Of a stretch of DNA of 64,000 bases, positions 9,852-18,518 are shown one piece after another. Source of the DNA: Dickeya lacustris (GTDB lineage: Bacteria; Pseudomonadota; Gammaproteobacteria; Enterobacterales; Enterobacteriaceae). The notes under the pieces were generated by a model. The model did no database searches. It was given only the letters and a program-made list of their open reading frames with translations, and was not told the origin of the DNA. The position numbers and the translations under genes were made by a program. The DNA lies in the NCBI RefSeq assembly GCF_029635795.1, contig NZ_CP114280.1, positions 3,782,001 to 3,846,000 on the forward strand, written 5' to 3'. Position 1 is the stretch's first letter. Every line of letters begins with the position of its first letter.

Positions 9852-10430
9852 TTATCGGGAATTCGTCTTAATAAAGGTACTGATGCTGGTGTCCTGAGCC
9901 ATATCGGTAATCACGTCACTTAATACCTGATTCACCGACTCCGTTATCTTGCTGTTTGTTGCCGTTAGCGCGCCTTGTACGTTATAGCTTGCGCGATAGT
10001 TCTTAATCTGTTTATTACCATTCGCCGCCTGAGCAATGATGGATATATCGGCGCGAGTCGTAATATTGTAGCGCAGGTTGCCCTCAGAAACGTCTGCAAA
10101 CAACGTATTCACGACGACCTGTAATGCCACCGGGCCGCCGGTTCCTATCATATAACCGCGTGCGGACATCTGTTTTTCCAGCACCTCTTGCAGCAGGAAG
10201 CGCAAATCACGAGATGGTGTCAGCGTCACTAATTGGCCATCGCGATTGACGCGCGCCAGAGACTGGTCAGCACGTTGGTCAGCGCCATTAATGCTAATGG
10301 TGACGCCTCGCAGCGTTGGGTCTTGAGACGGAAGCGCGATTTTGGGCGTGACATCAAGCGTTGTACTTTTGCCGGCGCATCCTGCCAGCAAGAGTGCGGC
10401 AAACAACGGGAAAATAAGTTTTTTTAACAT
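9852..10430 (-). CDS. yajG: YajG family lipoprotein
   Basis: 192 residues, the same length as E. coli YajG. The N-terminus MLKKLIFPLFAALLLAGC is a lipoprotein signal with the lipobox LAGC, so Cys18 is expected to be lipidated; Ala at +2 predicts sorting to the outer membrane. The rest is the DUF/YajG domain, with no known enzyme motif. Function is unknown. It lies upstream of ampG, probably in the same transcript. Confidence 0.93.
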   Translation of the reverse strand: MLKKLIFPLFAALLLAGCAGKSTTLDVTPKIALPSQDPTLRGVTISINGADQRADQSLARVNRDGQLVTLTPSRDLRFLLQEVLEKQMSARGYMIGTGGPVALQVVVNTLFADVSEGNLRYNITTRADISIIAQAANGNKQIKNYRASYNVQGALTATNSKITESVNQVLSDVITDMAQDTSISTFIKTNSR

Positions 10431-10668
10431 GTTTGTCTTCTCGTTACGAAACGGTGGTTGCTAATAAACACAGTTCGCTATCATATCATCGTCTTGAGTT
10501 AGGGAAAGAGTAGAAAATGGTCAAAACCCGATGCAGTGATGAGCATTGTGTTGTGCATGATGGTTGTGCATGCTGATTCCCGCTGTGCAGTCGCGCTGAG
10601 TTTAGGACGATGTGGGTTGAAGGATGATAAAAGCGCTCTTGTCGTGATAAATAGGACAAGGTGCGCGA

Positions 10669-10684
10669 AGAGAGATGTCTCTCT
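10669..10684. promoter_or_regulatory. Short inverted repeat upstream of bolA
   Basis: AGAGAGA, two bases, TCTCTCT: a perfect 7-bp inverted repeat 86 bp before the bolA start. It may be a protein-binding site or chance. Confidence 0.3.
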
Positions 10685-10720
10685 CGATTAAGGCATGTTC
10701 TGCATGCTGCCGAGGTAATG

Positions 10721-10738
10721 GACATGATGCATCATGTC
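10721..10738. promoter_or_regulatory. Perfect 18-bp palindrome before bolA
   Basis: GACATGATGCATCATGTC reads the same on both strands. It ends 32 bp before the bolA ATG, where a repressor or activator dimer could act on bolA transcription, or where the message could fold. No known operator was recognised. Confidence 0.45.
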
Positions 10739-10770
10739 TGACAAATAAATTCAAAACATGTGAACCCTGT

Positions 10771-11085
10771 ATGATTCAAGAAACGATAGAGTCAAAATTA
10801 CGTGCGGAGTTTGCTCCACAACATCTTGACGTGATTAATGAAAGTCATCGCCATAATGTTCCAGCGGGATCGGAAAGTCATTTCAAAGTCGTTCTGGTTA
10901 GCGAGCGTTTTTGTGGCGAGCGGGTGATTGGCCGTCATCGTGCGGTTTACCAAACCTTAGCGAATGAGCTTGAAGGGGGAGTCCACGCGCTGGCTTTACA
11001 CACGTATACACCGACAGAATGGCAAGATTTGCAAAGGGTTGCCCCTGCTTCGCCACCCTGCGGTGGCGCTGGGCTGGATCGTTAA
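10771..11085 (+). CDS. bolA: BolA family morphogen and transcriptional regulator
   Basis: 104 residues (E. coli 105). BolA proteins have a KH-like fold; in E. coli BolA acts as a stress and stationary-phase regulator of cell shape and pairs with monothiol glutaredoxin through a [2Fe-2S] cluster. The core [21 protein letters not shown] with the invariant His is intact, and [13 protein letters not shown] matches. The start at 10771 ([14 protein letters not shown]) was chosen over an upstream ATG at 10675 because it matches the family N-terminus. It precedes tig in the same direction, as in E. coli. Confidence 0.96.
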   Translation: MIQETIESKLRAEFAPQHLDVINESHRHNVPAGSESHFKVVLVSERFCGERVIGRHRAVYQTLANELEGGVHALALHTYTPTEWQDLQRVAPASPPCGGAGLDR

Positions 11086-11398
11086 CAACATAGCGACTGT
11101 GGGGGATAACCGCAGCGGTTGAGCCCCGCATTGAAAATACAGCGGCAACATTCGCTGAAAAGTGTGAAAGCTCTCTGCAATCGCTTGGTTACTCTCCTCG
11201 ACTCGCCCAGCCTATGCCGCTATAATGTTGCGTCTTATTTTCCGGAATGTATTCGGGACGCTTCTGACTATAGGGAACTGGTCCGGTAAAGTGGCCGTCC
11301 TGGTTCTGTGAGACTGTGATCAGCGAGGTCGCCCCAGGGCGCTTTATGAAAACGGGCTCTGAGGTTGACCGAGCACTGTGATTTTTTGAGGTAACAAG
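11086..11398 (+). promoter_or_regulatory. tig leader with candidate promoter
   Basis: 313 bp between bolA and tig. A consensus -10 box TATAAT at 11221-11226 has a weak -35 (TCGACT, 11198-11203) at 17 bp spacing, giving a leader of about 165 nt. A hairpin with the arms GGGG/CCCC and ACCGC/GCGGT follows bolA at about 11102-11127, without a T-run. The tig ribosome binding site is GAGG just before 11399. Confidence 0.5.
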
Positions 11399-12704
11399 AT
11401 GCAAGTTTCAGTTGAAACCACTCAAGGCCTTGGGCGCCGCGTAACCATCACCGTCGCTGCCGACAGCATTGAGAATGCGGTTAAAAGCGAACTGGTCAAT
11501 GTGGCTAAAAAAGTTCGTATCGACGGTTTCCGTAAAGGTAAAGTGCCGGCGAAAATTGTTGAACAGCGCTACGGCGCATCCGTCCGTCAGGACGTTCTGG
11601 GTGATTTGATGCAGCGTCACTTTGTTGAAGCCATCATTAAAGAGAAAATCAATCCGGCAGGCGCACCGAACTATGTTCCGGGCGAGTACACCGTCGGTGG
11701 CGATTTTACATACTCAGTAGAATTTGAAGTGTATCCAGAAGTTGAATTGAAAGGTCTGGACACTATTGAAGTTGAAAAACCGCTGGTTGAAGTTTCTGAT
11801 ACCGACGTTGACGGTATGCTGGACACCCTGCGTAAGCAGCAGGCGACTTGGAAAGACACCGATCGCGCCGCGAGTGCGGAAGACCGCGTGACTATCGATT
11901 TCACCGGCTCTGTTGGTGGTGAAGTTTTCGAGGGCGGTAAAGCCTCTGATTTCGTGCTGGCAATGGGCCAGGGCCGTATGATTCCTGGTTTTGAAGACGG
12001 TATCGTTGGTCATAAAGCCGGTGAAGAATTCACGATCGAGGTGAAATTCCCTGATGACTACCATGCCGAAAACCTGAAAGGTCAGGATGCGAAATTCGCC
12101 ATCGTGCTGAAAAAAGTTGAAGAGCGTGAGCTGCCAGAGTTGACGCCTGAGTTCATCCAGCGTTTTGGCGTGGACGATGGTTCTCTGGAAGGTCTGCGCG
12201 CTGAGGTGCGTAAAAACATGGAACGTGAGCTGAAAGGCGCGATTCGTAACCGCGTGAAATCACAGGTTATTGATGGCCTGGTTAAAGCTAACGAAATCGA
12301 CGTGCCTGCCGCGCTTATCGACGGTGAGATTGATGTTCTGCGCCGTCAGGCGGCTCAACGTTTTGGCGGCAATGAAAAACAGGCTGCTGGAACTGCCGCG
12401 TGAACTGTTTGAAGAACAAGCGAAACGTCGCGTTGTTGTTGGCCTGCTGTTGGGTGAAGTGATTGAGTCTAATCAACTGAAAGCCGATGAAGATCGCGTT
12501 AATACGTTGATTGACGAAATTGCTTCTGCATACGAAGATCCAACAGAAGTCGTTGAGTATTACAAGAAAAACAAAGAAATGCTGAACAACATGCGTAATG
12601 TTGCTCTGGAAGAGCAGGCGATTGAAACGCTGCTGTCTTCTGCAAAAGTGGTTGAGAAAAACGTGAGCTTTAACGAGCTGATGAACCAGACCGCAACGGC
12701 ATAA
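11399..12704 (+). pseudogene. tig: Trigger factor, broken by a single-base insertion
   Basis: Trigger factor is the ribosome-bound chaperone and peptidyl-prolyl isomerase that meets nascent chains. The ribosome-binding signature [17 protein letters not shown] is near residues 43-60, the FKBP-like domain lies about 160-245, and the C-terminal chaperone arms follow. The frame is lost at 12384-12386: after NEKQ the DNA reads GCTGCTGGAACTG where the family protein ([12 protein letters not shown]) needs one base fewer. The first frame stops at 12403; the second carries the exact continuation [20 protein letters not shown] to the natural stop at 12704. With one base removed the product would be 434 residues (E. 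coli 432). No other damage is visible, so this is either a sequence error or a very recent mutation. As given, the product lacks about 100 C-terminal residues. Confidence 0.9.
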
Positions 12705-12737
12705 TCGCGCTTTTGCGATTAACCGAATGTTCTACTA

Positions 12738-12769
12738 AAGCCCGCCGCTTGTGCTGCGGGCTTTTTTTC
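12738..12769 (+). terminator. Intrinsic terminator of tig
   Basis: AAGCCCGC and GCGGGCTT form a perfect stem around a 10-nt loop, followed by a run of seven T. Confidence 0.9.
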
Positions 12770-12831
12770 TGCTTTTTTCATTGAACGCAAATGAGGATTG
12801 GCCACTAATTCCTGCCAGAACTGCACTATGA

Positions 12832-12909
12832 TTATTCATAACTCAGATTATCCATAACCCAGATTATCAATAACTCATTGTGTGTGGATAACACACTGGT
12901 TGTGAATAA
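12832..12909. promoter_or_regulatory. Array of five DnaA-box-like 9-mers before clpP
   Basis: Direct 9-mers TTATTCATA (12832-12840), TTATCCATA (12848-12856) and TTATCAATA (12864-12872) recur at exactly 16-bp steps; they sit in a 16-bp tandem repeat (CATAACYCAGATTATC at 12837-12868). On the reverse strand TTATCCACA (12883-12891) and TTATTCACA (12901-12909) follow; both fit the DnaA-box consensus TTATNCACA exactly. The cluster lies between the tig terminator and the clpP heat-shock promoter. The first three differ from the consensus by one or two bases. Confidence 0.45.
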
Positions 12910-12998
12910 TGGCGCATGGTGTACGCATCGCGATGCCATGATGAGGCGGTGTTCGGGGTGGCATTAGTGCTTTAATCGTTATCAATCGCTGGTGTAAG

Positions 12999-13027
12999 CT
13001 TGAAAGTCGATGTAAACGGCCCCAATT
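12999..13027 (+). promoter_or_regulatory. Sigma-32 heat-shock promoter of clpP
   Basis: CTTGAAA at 12999-13005, a 14-bp spacer, then CCCCAATT at 13020-13027 match the sigma-32 consensus (CTTGAAA, CCCCATNT). It lies about 150 bp before clpP, which is a known heat-shock gene in E. coli. Confidence 0.85.
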
Positions 13028-13178
13028 GATGGTCAGGTGGTCAAATTGCATCGTCAGGGAAATCCGCCTGATACCGTGGCGACAGGGAGTTAACTACGCA
13101 CCTGAGCATGGTCATCACTTTTTATCTCAAGTAGAATCAGGCGGTATGCGCCAAATGCATTTTATCTAGGAGACGTTA

Positions 13179-13802
13179 ATGTCATACAGTGGCGAACAAG
13201 AAAAACTGGCCCCTCACATGGCTTTGGTGCCGATGGTGGTTGAACAGACTTCGCGTGGGGAGCGTTCTTACGATATTTATTCCCGACTCCTGAAGGAGCG
13301 CGTGATTTTCCTGACCGGTCAGGTTGAAGATCACATGGCGAACCTGATTGTGGCGCAAATGCTGTTTCTGGAAGCTGAAAACCCTGAAAAAGACATCTAC
13401 TTATATATTAACTCACCGGGTGGCGTGATTACGGCCGGGATGTCGATTTATGACACCATGCAATTTATCAAGCCTGACGTCAGCACGATTTGTATGGGGC
13501 AGGCTGCGTCAATGGGTGCATTCCTGCTGACTGCCGGTACCAAAGGCAAGCGTTTTTGTCTGCCGAACTCACGAGTCATGATCCACCAGCCGCTGGGCGG
13601 ATTCCAGGGGCAGGCGACGGATATTGAAATTCATGCAAAAGAGATTCTGAAGGTGAAAGCTCGCATGAATGATTTAATGGCCAAACATACCGGTCAGCCT
13701 CTTGATGTAATAGAGAGAGACACCGAGCGCGATCGTTTTCTCTCTGCCGCTGAGGCAGTAGACTACGGATTGGTAGATTCTGTACTCACCCATCGTGAAT
13801 AA
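13179..13802 (+). CDS. clpP: ATP-dependent Clp protease proteolytic subunit
   Basis: 207 residues, as in E. coli. ClpP is the tetradecameric serine protease chamber that works with ClpX or ClpA in the cytoplasm. The catalytic triad is in place: Ser111 (in GQAASMGAF), His136 (in MIHQPLGG) and Asp185. The first 14 residues (to [14 protein letters not shown]) correspond to the propeptide removed by self-processing, so mature ClpP would begin with [10 protein letters not shown]. The ATG follows an AGGAGA site. It is 141 bp before clpX in the same direction, and a sigma-32 promoter lies upstream. Confidence 0.99.
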   Translation: MSYSGEQEKLAPHMALVPMVVEQTSRGERSYDIYSRLLKERVIFLTGQVEDHMANLIVAQMLFLEAENPEKDIYLYINSPGGVITAGMSIYDTMQFIKPDVSTICMGQAASMGAFLLTAGTKGKRFCLPNSRVMIHQPLGGFQGQATDIEIHAKEILKVKARMNDLMAKHTGQPLDVIERDTERDRFLSAAEAVDYGLVDSVLTHRE

Positions 13803-13830
13803 TGCCATTGAGACATGATAGCCAGATGGC

Positions 13831-13857
13831 CTTGCACCCATTATGGATGGGTGCAAG
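13831..13857. terminator. Hairpin between clpP and clpX
   Basis: CTTGCACCCAT pairs perfectly with ATGGGTGCAAG around a 5-nt loop. There is no T-run, so it is more likely an attenuator or an RNA-processing/stability element that separates clpP and clpX expression than a full terminator. Confidence 0.5.
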
Positions 13858-13943
13858 TCAGGCTGTGCAATGTCGGCGTTCGCTGTGGCGCGATTGCTAT
13901 GTGGTTGGCCTGCGGGCAAGAGACTAAAGAAGAGGTTTGACTC

Positions 13944-15218
13944 ATGACAGATAAGCGCAAAGACGGTTCAGGGAAGCTGCTGTACTGTTCTTTCTGCGGC
14001 AAAAGCCAGCACGAGGTTCGTAAGCTGATTGCCGGGCCGTCAGTGTATATCTGCGATGAATGTGTTGATTTGTGTAACGACATTATTCGCGAAGAAATCA
14101 AAGAAGTTGCGCCACACCGTGAGCGCAGCGCGTTGCCGACGCCGCACGAAATCCGCCGTCATCTGGATGATTATGTTATCGGTCAGGAGCAGGCGAAAAA
14201 GGTATTGGCGGTTGCGGTATACAACCACTATAAGCGTCTGCGCAATAGCGACAGCAATCATGGTGTTGAACTGGGCAAGAGCAATATTTTGCTGATTGGC
14301 CCGACCGGTAGCGGTAAAACACTGCTGGCTGAAACGCTGGCGCGTTTGCTCGATGTGCCGTTTACCATGGCGGATGCGACCACATTAACCGAAGCGGGCT
14401 ATGTCGGTGAGGATGTGGAGAACATCATCCAGAAATTGCTGCAAAAGTGCGATTACGATGTGCAGAAAGCGCAGCGTGGCATCGTCTATATTGATGAAAT
14501 TGATAAAATTTCCCGTAAGTCAGATAACCCGTCGATTACCCGCGATGTTTCTGGTGAAGGGGTTCAGCAGGCGTTACTCAAACTGATTGAGGGAACGATT
14601 GCGGCGGTTCCGCCACAGGGTGGGCGTAAACATCCGCAACAGGAGTTTTTGCAGGTAGATACCTCCAAAATCCTGTTTATTTGCGGTGGCGCGTTTGCCG
14701 GTCTGGACAAGGTGATTGAGCAGCGTACCGATACAGGCCGTGGCATCGGTTTCAATGCAACCGTGAAAGGTATCTCACAGAAAGCGACCGAAGGCGAACT
14801 ATTAGGCCAGGTTGAACCGGGCGATTTAATCAAGTTTGGTTTGATTCCTGAGTTTATTGGCCGTCTGCCGGTGGTTGCGACGCTTAAAGAGCTGGATAAA
14901 GACGCATTAATTCAGATTTTGCGTGAGCCGAAAAACGCATTGACCAAACAGTATCAGGCGTTGTTTAAGCTTGAAGGCGTTGATCTGGAGTTTCGCGATG
15001 AAGCGCTGACGGCGATTGCCAGTAAGGCGATGGCGCGGAAAACCGGTGCGCGTGGTCTGCGTTCGATTGTGGAAGCCGCCTTGCTTGATACGATGTACGA
15101 TCTGCCATCGCTGGAAAACGTTGATAAAGTGGTGATTGATGAGTCGGTGATTTCCGGCCAGACAGAACCGCTGTTGATTTACGGTAAGCCCGAGGCCCAG
15201 CAGGCTTCTGGTGAATAA
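13944..15218 (+). CDS. clpX: ATP-dependent protease ATP-binding subunit ClpX
   Basis: 424 residues, as in E. coli. ClpX is the AAA+ unfoldase that recognises degradation tags and feeds substrates to ClpP. The N-terminal zinc-binding domain has Cys15, Cys18, Cys37 and Cys40. The Walker A motif GPTGSGKT lies near residues 119-126, Walker B in VYIDEIDKI, the pore loop in AGYVGEDVE, and the ClpP-contacting IGF loop in the RGIGFNATV region. The ATG follows GAGGTTTGACTC. It lies between clpP and lon and is ended by a strong terminator. Confidence 0.99.
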   Translation: MTDKRKDGSGKLLYCSFCGKSQHEVRKLIAGPSVYICDECVDLCNDIIREEIKEVAPHRERSALPTPHEIRRHLDDYVIGQEQAKKVLAVAVYNHYKRLRNSDSNHGVELGKSNILLIGPTGSGKTLLAETLARLLDVPFTMADATTLTEAGYVGEDVENIIQKLLQKCDYDVQKAQRGIVYIDEIDKISRKSDNPSITRDVSGEGVQQALLKLIEGTIAAVPPQGGRKHPQQEFLQVDTSKILFICGGAFAGLDKVIEQRTDTGRGIGFNATVKGISQKATEGELLGQVEPGDLIKFGLIPEFIGRLPVVATLKELDKDALIQILREPKNALTKQYQALFKLEGVDLEFRDEALTAIASKAMARKTGARGLRSIVEAALLDTMYDLPSLENVDKVVIDESVISGQTEPLLIYGKPEAQQASGE

Positions 15219-15245
15219 TTAGCCTGAAAAACAACAATAAGCGAT

Positions 15246-15279
15246 AAAATGGGGGAATTTAATCCCCCATTTTTTTTTA
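15246..15279 (+). terminator. Intrinsic terminator of clpX
   Basis: AAAATGGGGGA and TCCCCCATTTT form an 11-bp perfect stem around a 6-nt loop, followed by further T. Confidence 0.92.
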
Positions 15280-15292
15280 CGCACGTTCAATC

Positions 15293-15320
15293 GTTGAATG
15301 TGGGATATTTATCCCCATAT
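15293..15320 (+). promoter_or_regulatory. Sigma-32 heat-shock promoter of lon
   Basis: GTTGAAT at 15293-15299, 13 bp, then CCCCATAT at 15313-15320. The surroundings match the known heat-shock promoter region of E. coli lon, including the conserved leader ending TAAGAGAGAGCTCT right before the ATG. Confidence 0.85.
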
Positions 15321-15407
15321 ACTCGATTACCCACAGGCGAAACCCGTGATGTCCGCGTTTCATGAGTTTCCCTTAACCTGGCGGAAACGAAACTAAGAGA
15401 GAGCTCT

Positions 15408-17771
15408 ATGAACCCTGAGCGTTCCGAACGCATAGAAATCCCCGTATTGCCGTTGCGCGATGTGGTGGTTTATCCGCACATGGTCATCCCGTTATTTGTT
15501 GGTCGGGAGAAATCGATTCGGTGCCTGGAAGCCGCAATGGATCACGATAAAAAGATCATGCTGGTGGCACAGAAAGAGGCCTCAACGGATGAGCCTGGCA
15601 TTAATGATCTTTTCTCGGTAGGGACAGTCGCCTCTATCCTTCAAATGCTGAAACTACCCGATGGCACGGTAAAAGTGCTGGTGGAAGGGTTACAGCGCGC
15701 ACGCATTACCACGCTCTCTGATAGTGGTGAACATTTTGCCGCACAGGCGGAATACCTGGAGTCGCCAGCCATTGAAGAGCGCGAACAAGAAGTCTTGATG
15801 CGCACGGCGATTAATCAGTTTGAAGGTTACATCAAACTGAATAAAAAGATTCCTCCTGAAGTATTAACTTCGCTTAATAGCATTGACGATGCGGCACGCC
15901 TTGCCGATACCATCGCTGCGCACATGCCGCTTAAATTAGCGGATAAACAGTCCGTGCTGGAAATGTCTGATGTAACCGAGCGCCTGGAATATCTGATGGC
16001 GATGATGGAATCGGAAATCGACCTGTTACAGGTGGAAAAACGTATCCGCAGTCGCGTCAAAAAACAGATGGAAAAAAGCCAGCGTGAGTACTATCTGAAT
16101 GAGCAAATGAAAGCGATTCAGAAAGAGCTGGGTGAAATGGATGACGCGCCGGATGAGCAGGAAGCGCTCAAGCGTAAGATTGATGCTGCCAATATGCCCA
16201 AAGAGGCGCGTGAGAAGGCTGAAGCTGAATTACAGAAGTTGCGCATGATGTCGCCGATGTCAGCGGAAGCGACCGTGGTGCGTAGCTATATTGACTGGAT
16301 GGTTCAGGTTCCATGGCATACGCGCAGTAAAGTGAAGAAAGATCTGGTTAAAGCGCAAGAAATGCTAGACAGCGACCATTATGGGCTGGATCGCGTTAAA
16401 GAGCGTATTCTTGAGTATCTGGCGGTACAAAGCCGGGTCAGCAAGATCAGAGGGCCGATTTTATGTCTGGTTGGGCCGCCGGGGGTAGGTAAAACCTCAC
16501 TGGGTCAGTCGATTGCTAAAGCGACGGGGCGTCAGTATGTGCGCATGGCACTGGGTGGCGTACGTGATGAGGCTGAAATTCGCGGTCATCGGCGTACGTA
16601 TATCGGTTCTATGCCAGGCAAACTGATTCAGAAAATGGCGAAAGTAGGGGTAAAAAACCCGCTCTTCCTGCTCGATGAAATCGATAAAATGTCGTCTGAC
16701 ATGCGAGGCGATCCCGCTTCTGCTCTGTTAGAGGTGCTTGATCCTGAGCAGAACGTGGCGTTTAACGATCATTATCTGGAAGTGGATTACGATCTGTCGG
16801 ATGTGATGTTTGTTGCAACCTCGAACTCAATGAACATCCCGGCCCCCTTGCTTGACCGTATGGAGGTTATTCGTCTTTCCGGTTATACCGAAGATGAAAA
16901 ACTGAATATTGCGCGTCAGCATTTGTTGCCGAAACAGATTGAGCGCAACGCGCTGAAAAAAGGTGAGTTGTCAGTAGAAGATAGCGCTATTGTCGGCATT
17001 ATCCGCTACTACACCCGTGAGGCCGGCGTGCGGAGTCTGGAGCGCGAAATCTCTAAGCTGTGCCGTAAGGCGGTGAAATCGCTGATGATGGATAAGTCAC
17101 TGAAACATATCCAGATAACCAGCAATAACCTGAAAGAGTTTCTGGGTGTTCAGCGTTATGACTATGGTCGTGCTGATGAAGAGAATCGTGTTGGTCAGGT
17201 AACGGGCCTTGCCTGGACGGAAGTCGGCGGCGATTTGCTGACGATTGAAACCGCCAGCGTACCGGGTAAAGGGAAGCTGACTTACACCGGCTCGCTCGGC
17301 GAAGTGATGCAAGAGTCAATTCAGGCGGCGTTGACGGTTGTACGCGCCAGAGCAGAGAAATTGGGTATCAATTCTGATTTTTATGAAAAACGCGATATCC
17401 ATGTGCATGTACCGGAAGGCGCAACGCCGAAAGATGGCCCGAGCGCCGGTATTGCGATGTGTACTGCGCTGGTATCTTGCCTGACGGGGAATCCGGTACG
17501 GGCAGATGTGGCGATGACCGGTGAAATTACCCTGCGTGGCCTGGTGCTGCCGATTGGTGGGTTAAAAGAGAAACTGCTGGCAGCGCATCGCGGTGGTATC
17601 AAGACAGTTCTTATCCCTGACGAAAATAAACGCGATCTGGAAGAGATTCCGCAAAACGTGATTGCTGATTTGGATATCCATCCGGTGAAACGCATTGAAG
17701 AAGTCCTGACCATTGCGTTACAGAATTCACCCTATGGCATGGATGTCGTGAAGGCTGTCGCGAAGAAATAG
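15408..17771 (+). CDS. lon: ATP-dependent protease Lon
   Basis: 787 residues (E. coli 784). Lon is a homo-hexameric cytoplasmic AAA+ serine protease that destroys misfolded and regulatory proteins. The domains in order are an N-terminal substrate-binding domain (about 1-310), an AAA+ domain with Walker A GPPGVGKT (about 356-363) and LLDEIDKM, and a C-terminal protease domain with the catalytic Ser679 in PKDGPSAG and the catalytic Lys in the [14 protein letters not shown] block. The start and leader are almost identical to E. coli. Its own sigma-32 promoter lies 90 bp upstream, and a terminator follows. Confidence 0.99.
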   Translation: MNPERSERIEIPVLPLRDVVVYPHMVIPLFVGREKSIRCLEAAMDHDKKIMLVAQKEASTDEPGINDLFSVGTVASILQMLKLPDGTVKVLVEGLQRARITTLSDSGEHFAAQAEYLESPAIEEREQEVLMRTAINQFEGYIKLNKKIPPEVLTSLNSIDDAARLADTIAAHMPLKLADKQSVLEMSDVTERLEYLMAMMESEIDLLQVEKRIRSRVKKQMEKSQREYYLNEQMKAIQKELGEMDDAPDEQEALKRKIDAANMPKEAREKAEAELQKLRMMSPMSAEATVVRSYIDWMVQVPWHTRSKVKKDLVKAQEMLDSDHYGLDRVKERILEYLAVQSRVSKIRGPILCLVGPPGVGKTSLGQSIAKATGRQYVRMALGGVRDEAEIRGHRRTYIGSMPGKLIQKMAKVGVKNPLFLLDEIDKMSSDMRGDPASALLEVLDPEQNVAFNDHYLEVDYDLSDVMFVATSNSMNIPAPLLDRMEVIRLSGYTEDEKLNIARQHLLPKQIERNALKKGELSVEDSAIVGIIRYYTREAGVRSLEREISKLCRKAVKSLMMDKSLKHIQITSNNLKEFLGVQRYDYGRADEENRVGQVTGLAWTEVGGDLLTIETASVPGKGKLTYTGSLGEVMQESIQAALTVVRARAEKLGINSDFYEKRDIHVHVPEGATPKDGPSAGIAMCTALVSCLTGNPVRADVAMTGEITLRGLVLPIGGLKEKLLAAHRGGIKTVLIPDENKRDLEEIPQNVIADLDIHPVKRIEEVLTIALQNSPYGMDVVKAVAKK

Positions 17772-17800
17772 TGAGCTGTCGCAAAAAGCACTGAGAAAAT

Positions 17801-17838
17801 AAAGGCTGGTAAGTTAAATGATGCTTGCCAGCCTTTTT
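17801..17838 (+). terminator. Intrinsic terminator of lon
   Basis: AAAGGCTGGTAAG pairs with CTTGCCAGCCTTT (13 bp, one G-U pair), followed by a T-run. Confidence 0.9.
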
Positions 17839-17979
17839 TCGTGCCGCTAAGTTAGAGCACTGTTGTTGAGCCTGATGCTGGCCGGTGCGCTGGTTTGCTG
17901 AATAATGGCGACATAAATTAGAGCAATGTGTTGTGCCGTAATCGTGGCGCAATAATGGTATTTCAGAGGGGATGATAGA

Positions 17980-18252
17980 GTGAACAAGTCACAATTGGTC
18001 GACAAGATTGCCGCAGATGCTGATATTTCCAAAGCGGCGGCAGGGCGTGTGTTGGATGCAATTATTGGGTCTGTTACCGAATCTCTGAAGAGTGGGGATG
18101 ATGTGGCGTTGGTCGGGTTTGGAACTTTTTCTGTGCGTGAACGTGCCGCTCGTTCTGGCCGCAATCCGCAAACGGGGAAAGAAATCAGCATTCCGGCTGC
18201 CAAAGTGCCGGGTTTCCGCGCGGGTAAAGCCCTGAAGGACGCTGTGAATTAA
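17980..18252 (+). CDS. hupB: DNA-binding protein HU-beta
   Basis: 90 residues, starting with GTG as in E. coli hupB. HU is the abundant nucleoid protein that bends and compacts DNA as alpha-beta or beta-beta dimers. The body [21 protein letters not shown] and the DNA-binding arm [24 protein letters not shown] are conserved, with the Pro of the arm tip present. It is a single gene between the terminators of lon and its own. Confidence 0.98.
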   Translation: MNKSQLVDKIAADADISKAAAGRVLDAIIGSVTESLKSGDDVALVGFGTFSVRERAARSGRNPQTGKEISIPAAKVPGFRAGKALKDAVN

Positions 18253-18332
18253 TCATTGATTAACAAGATTTGGGCTGTGGCCGTTTTCGCCCAAACACTA
18301 CCTGACTCAGCGTGATGGGTAAGGTAAGATAT

Positions 18333-18364
18333 AAGGCGCATCATGGTATGATGTGCCTTTTTTT
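18333..18364 (+). terminator. Intrinsic terminator of hupB
   Basis: AAGGCGCATCAT pairs with ATGATGTGCCTT (one G-U pair) around a 3-nt loop, followed by a T-run. Confidence 0.9.
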
Positions 18365-18518
18365 ACAGGTAATTGCGTTTTGCTGGTAATCAAGATTACC
18401 GTTCAGGCAAATACTTAAGTGCGCCTAGCCGAGTGCGGCTATAGCAGTAGCAGGGATGCATGGCTACGGCCTGCGCAGGGGAAGTGTTATCCATTCTACA
18501 GCGGAGTGTTGTCACATT

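Larger units (their letters stand above)
10431..10770. other. yajG-bolA divergent intergenic region
   Basis: 340 bp with no convincing gene. It contains two copies of GTTGTGCATG close together (about 10551-10570), an inverted repeat at 10669-10684 and an 18-bp palindrome at 10721-10738, both described separately. Promoters for yajG (reverse) and bolA (forward) must lie here, but no clear sigma-70 boxes were chosen. Confidence 0.4.
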
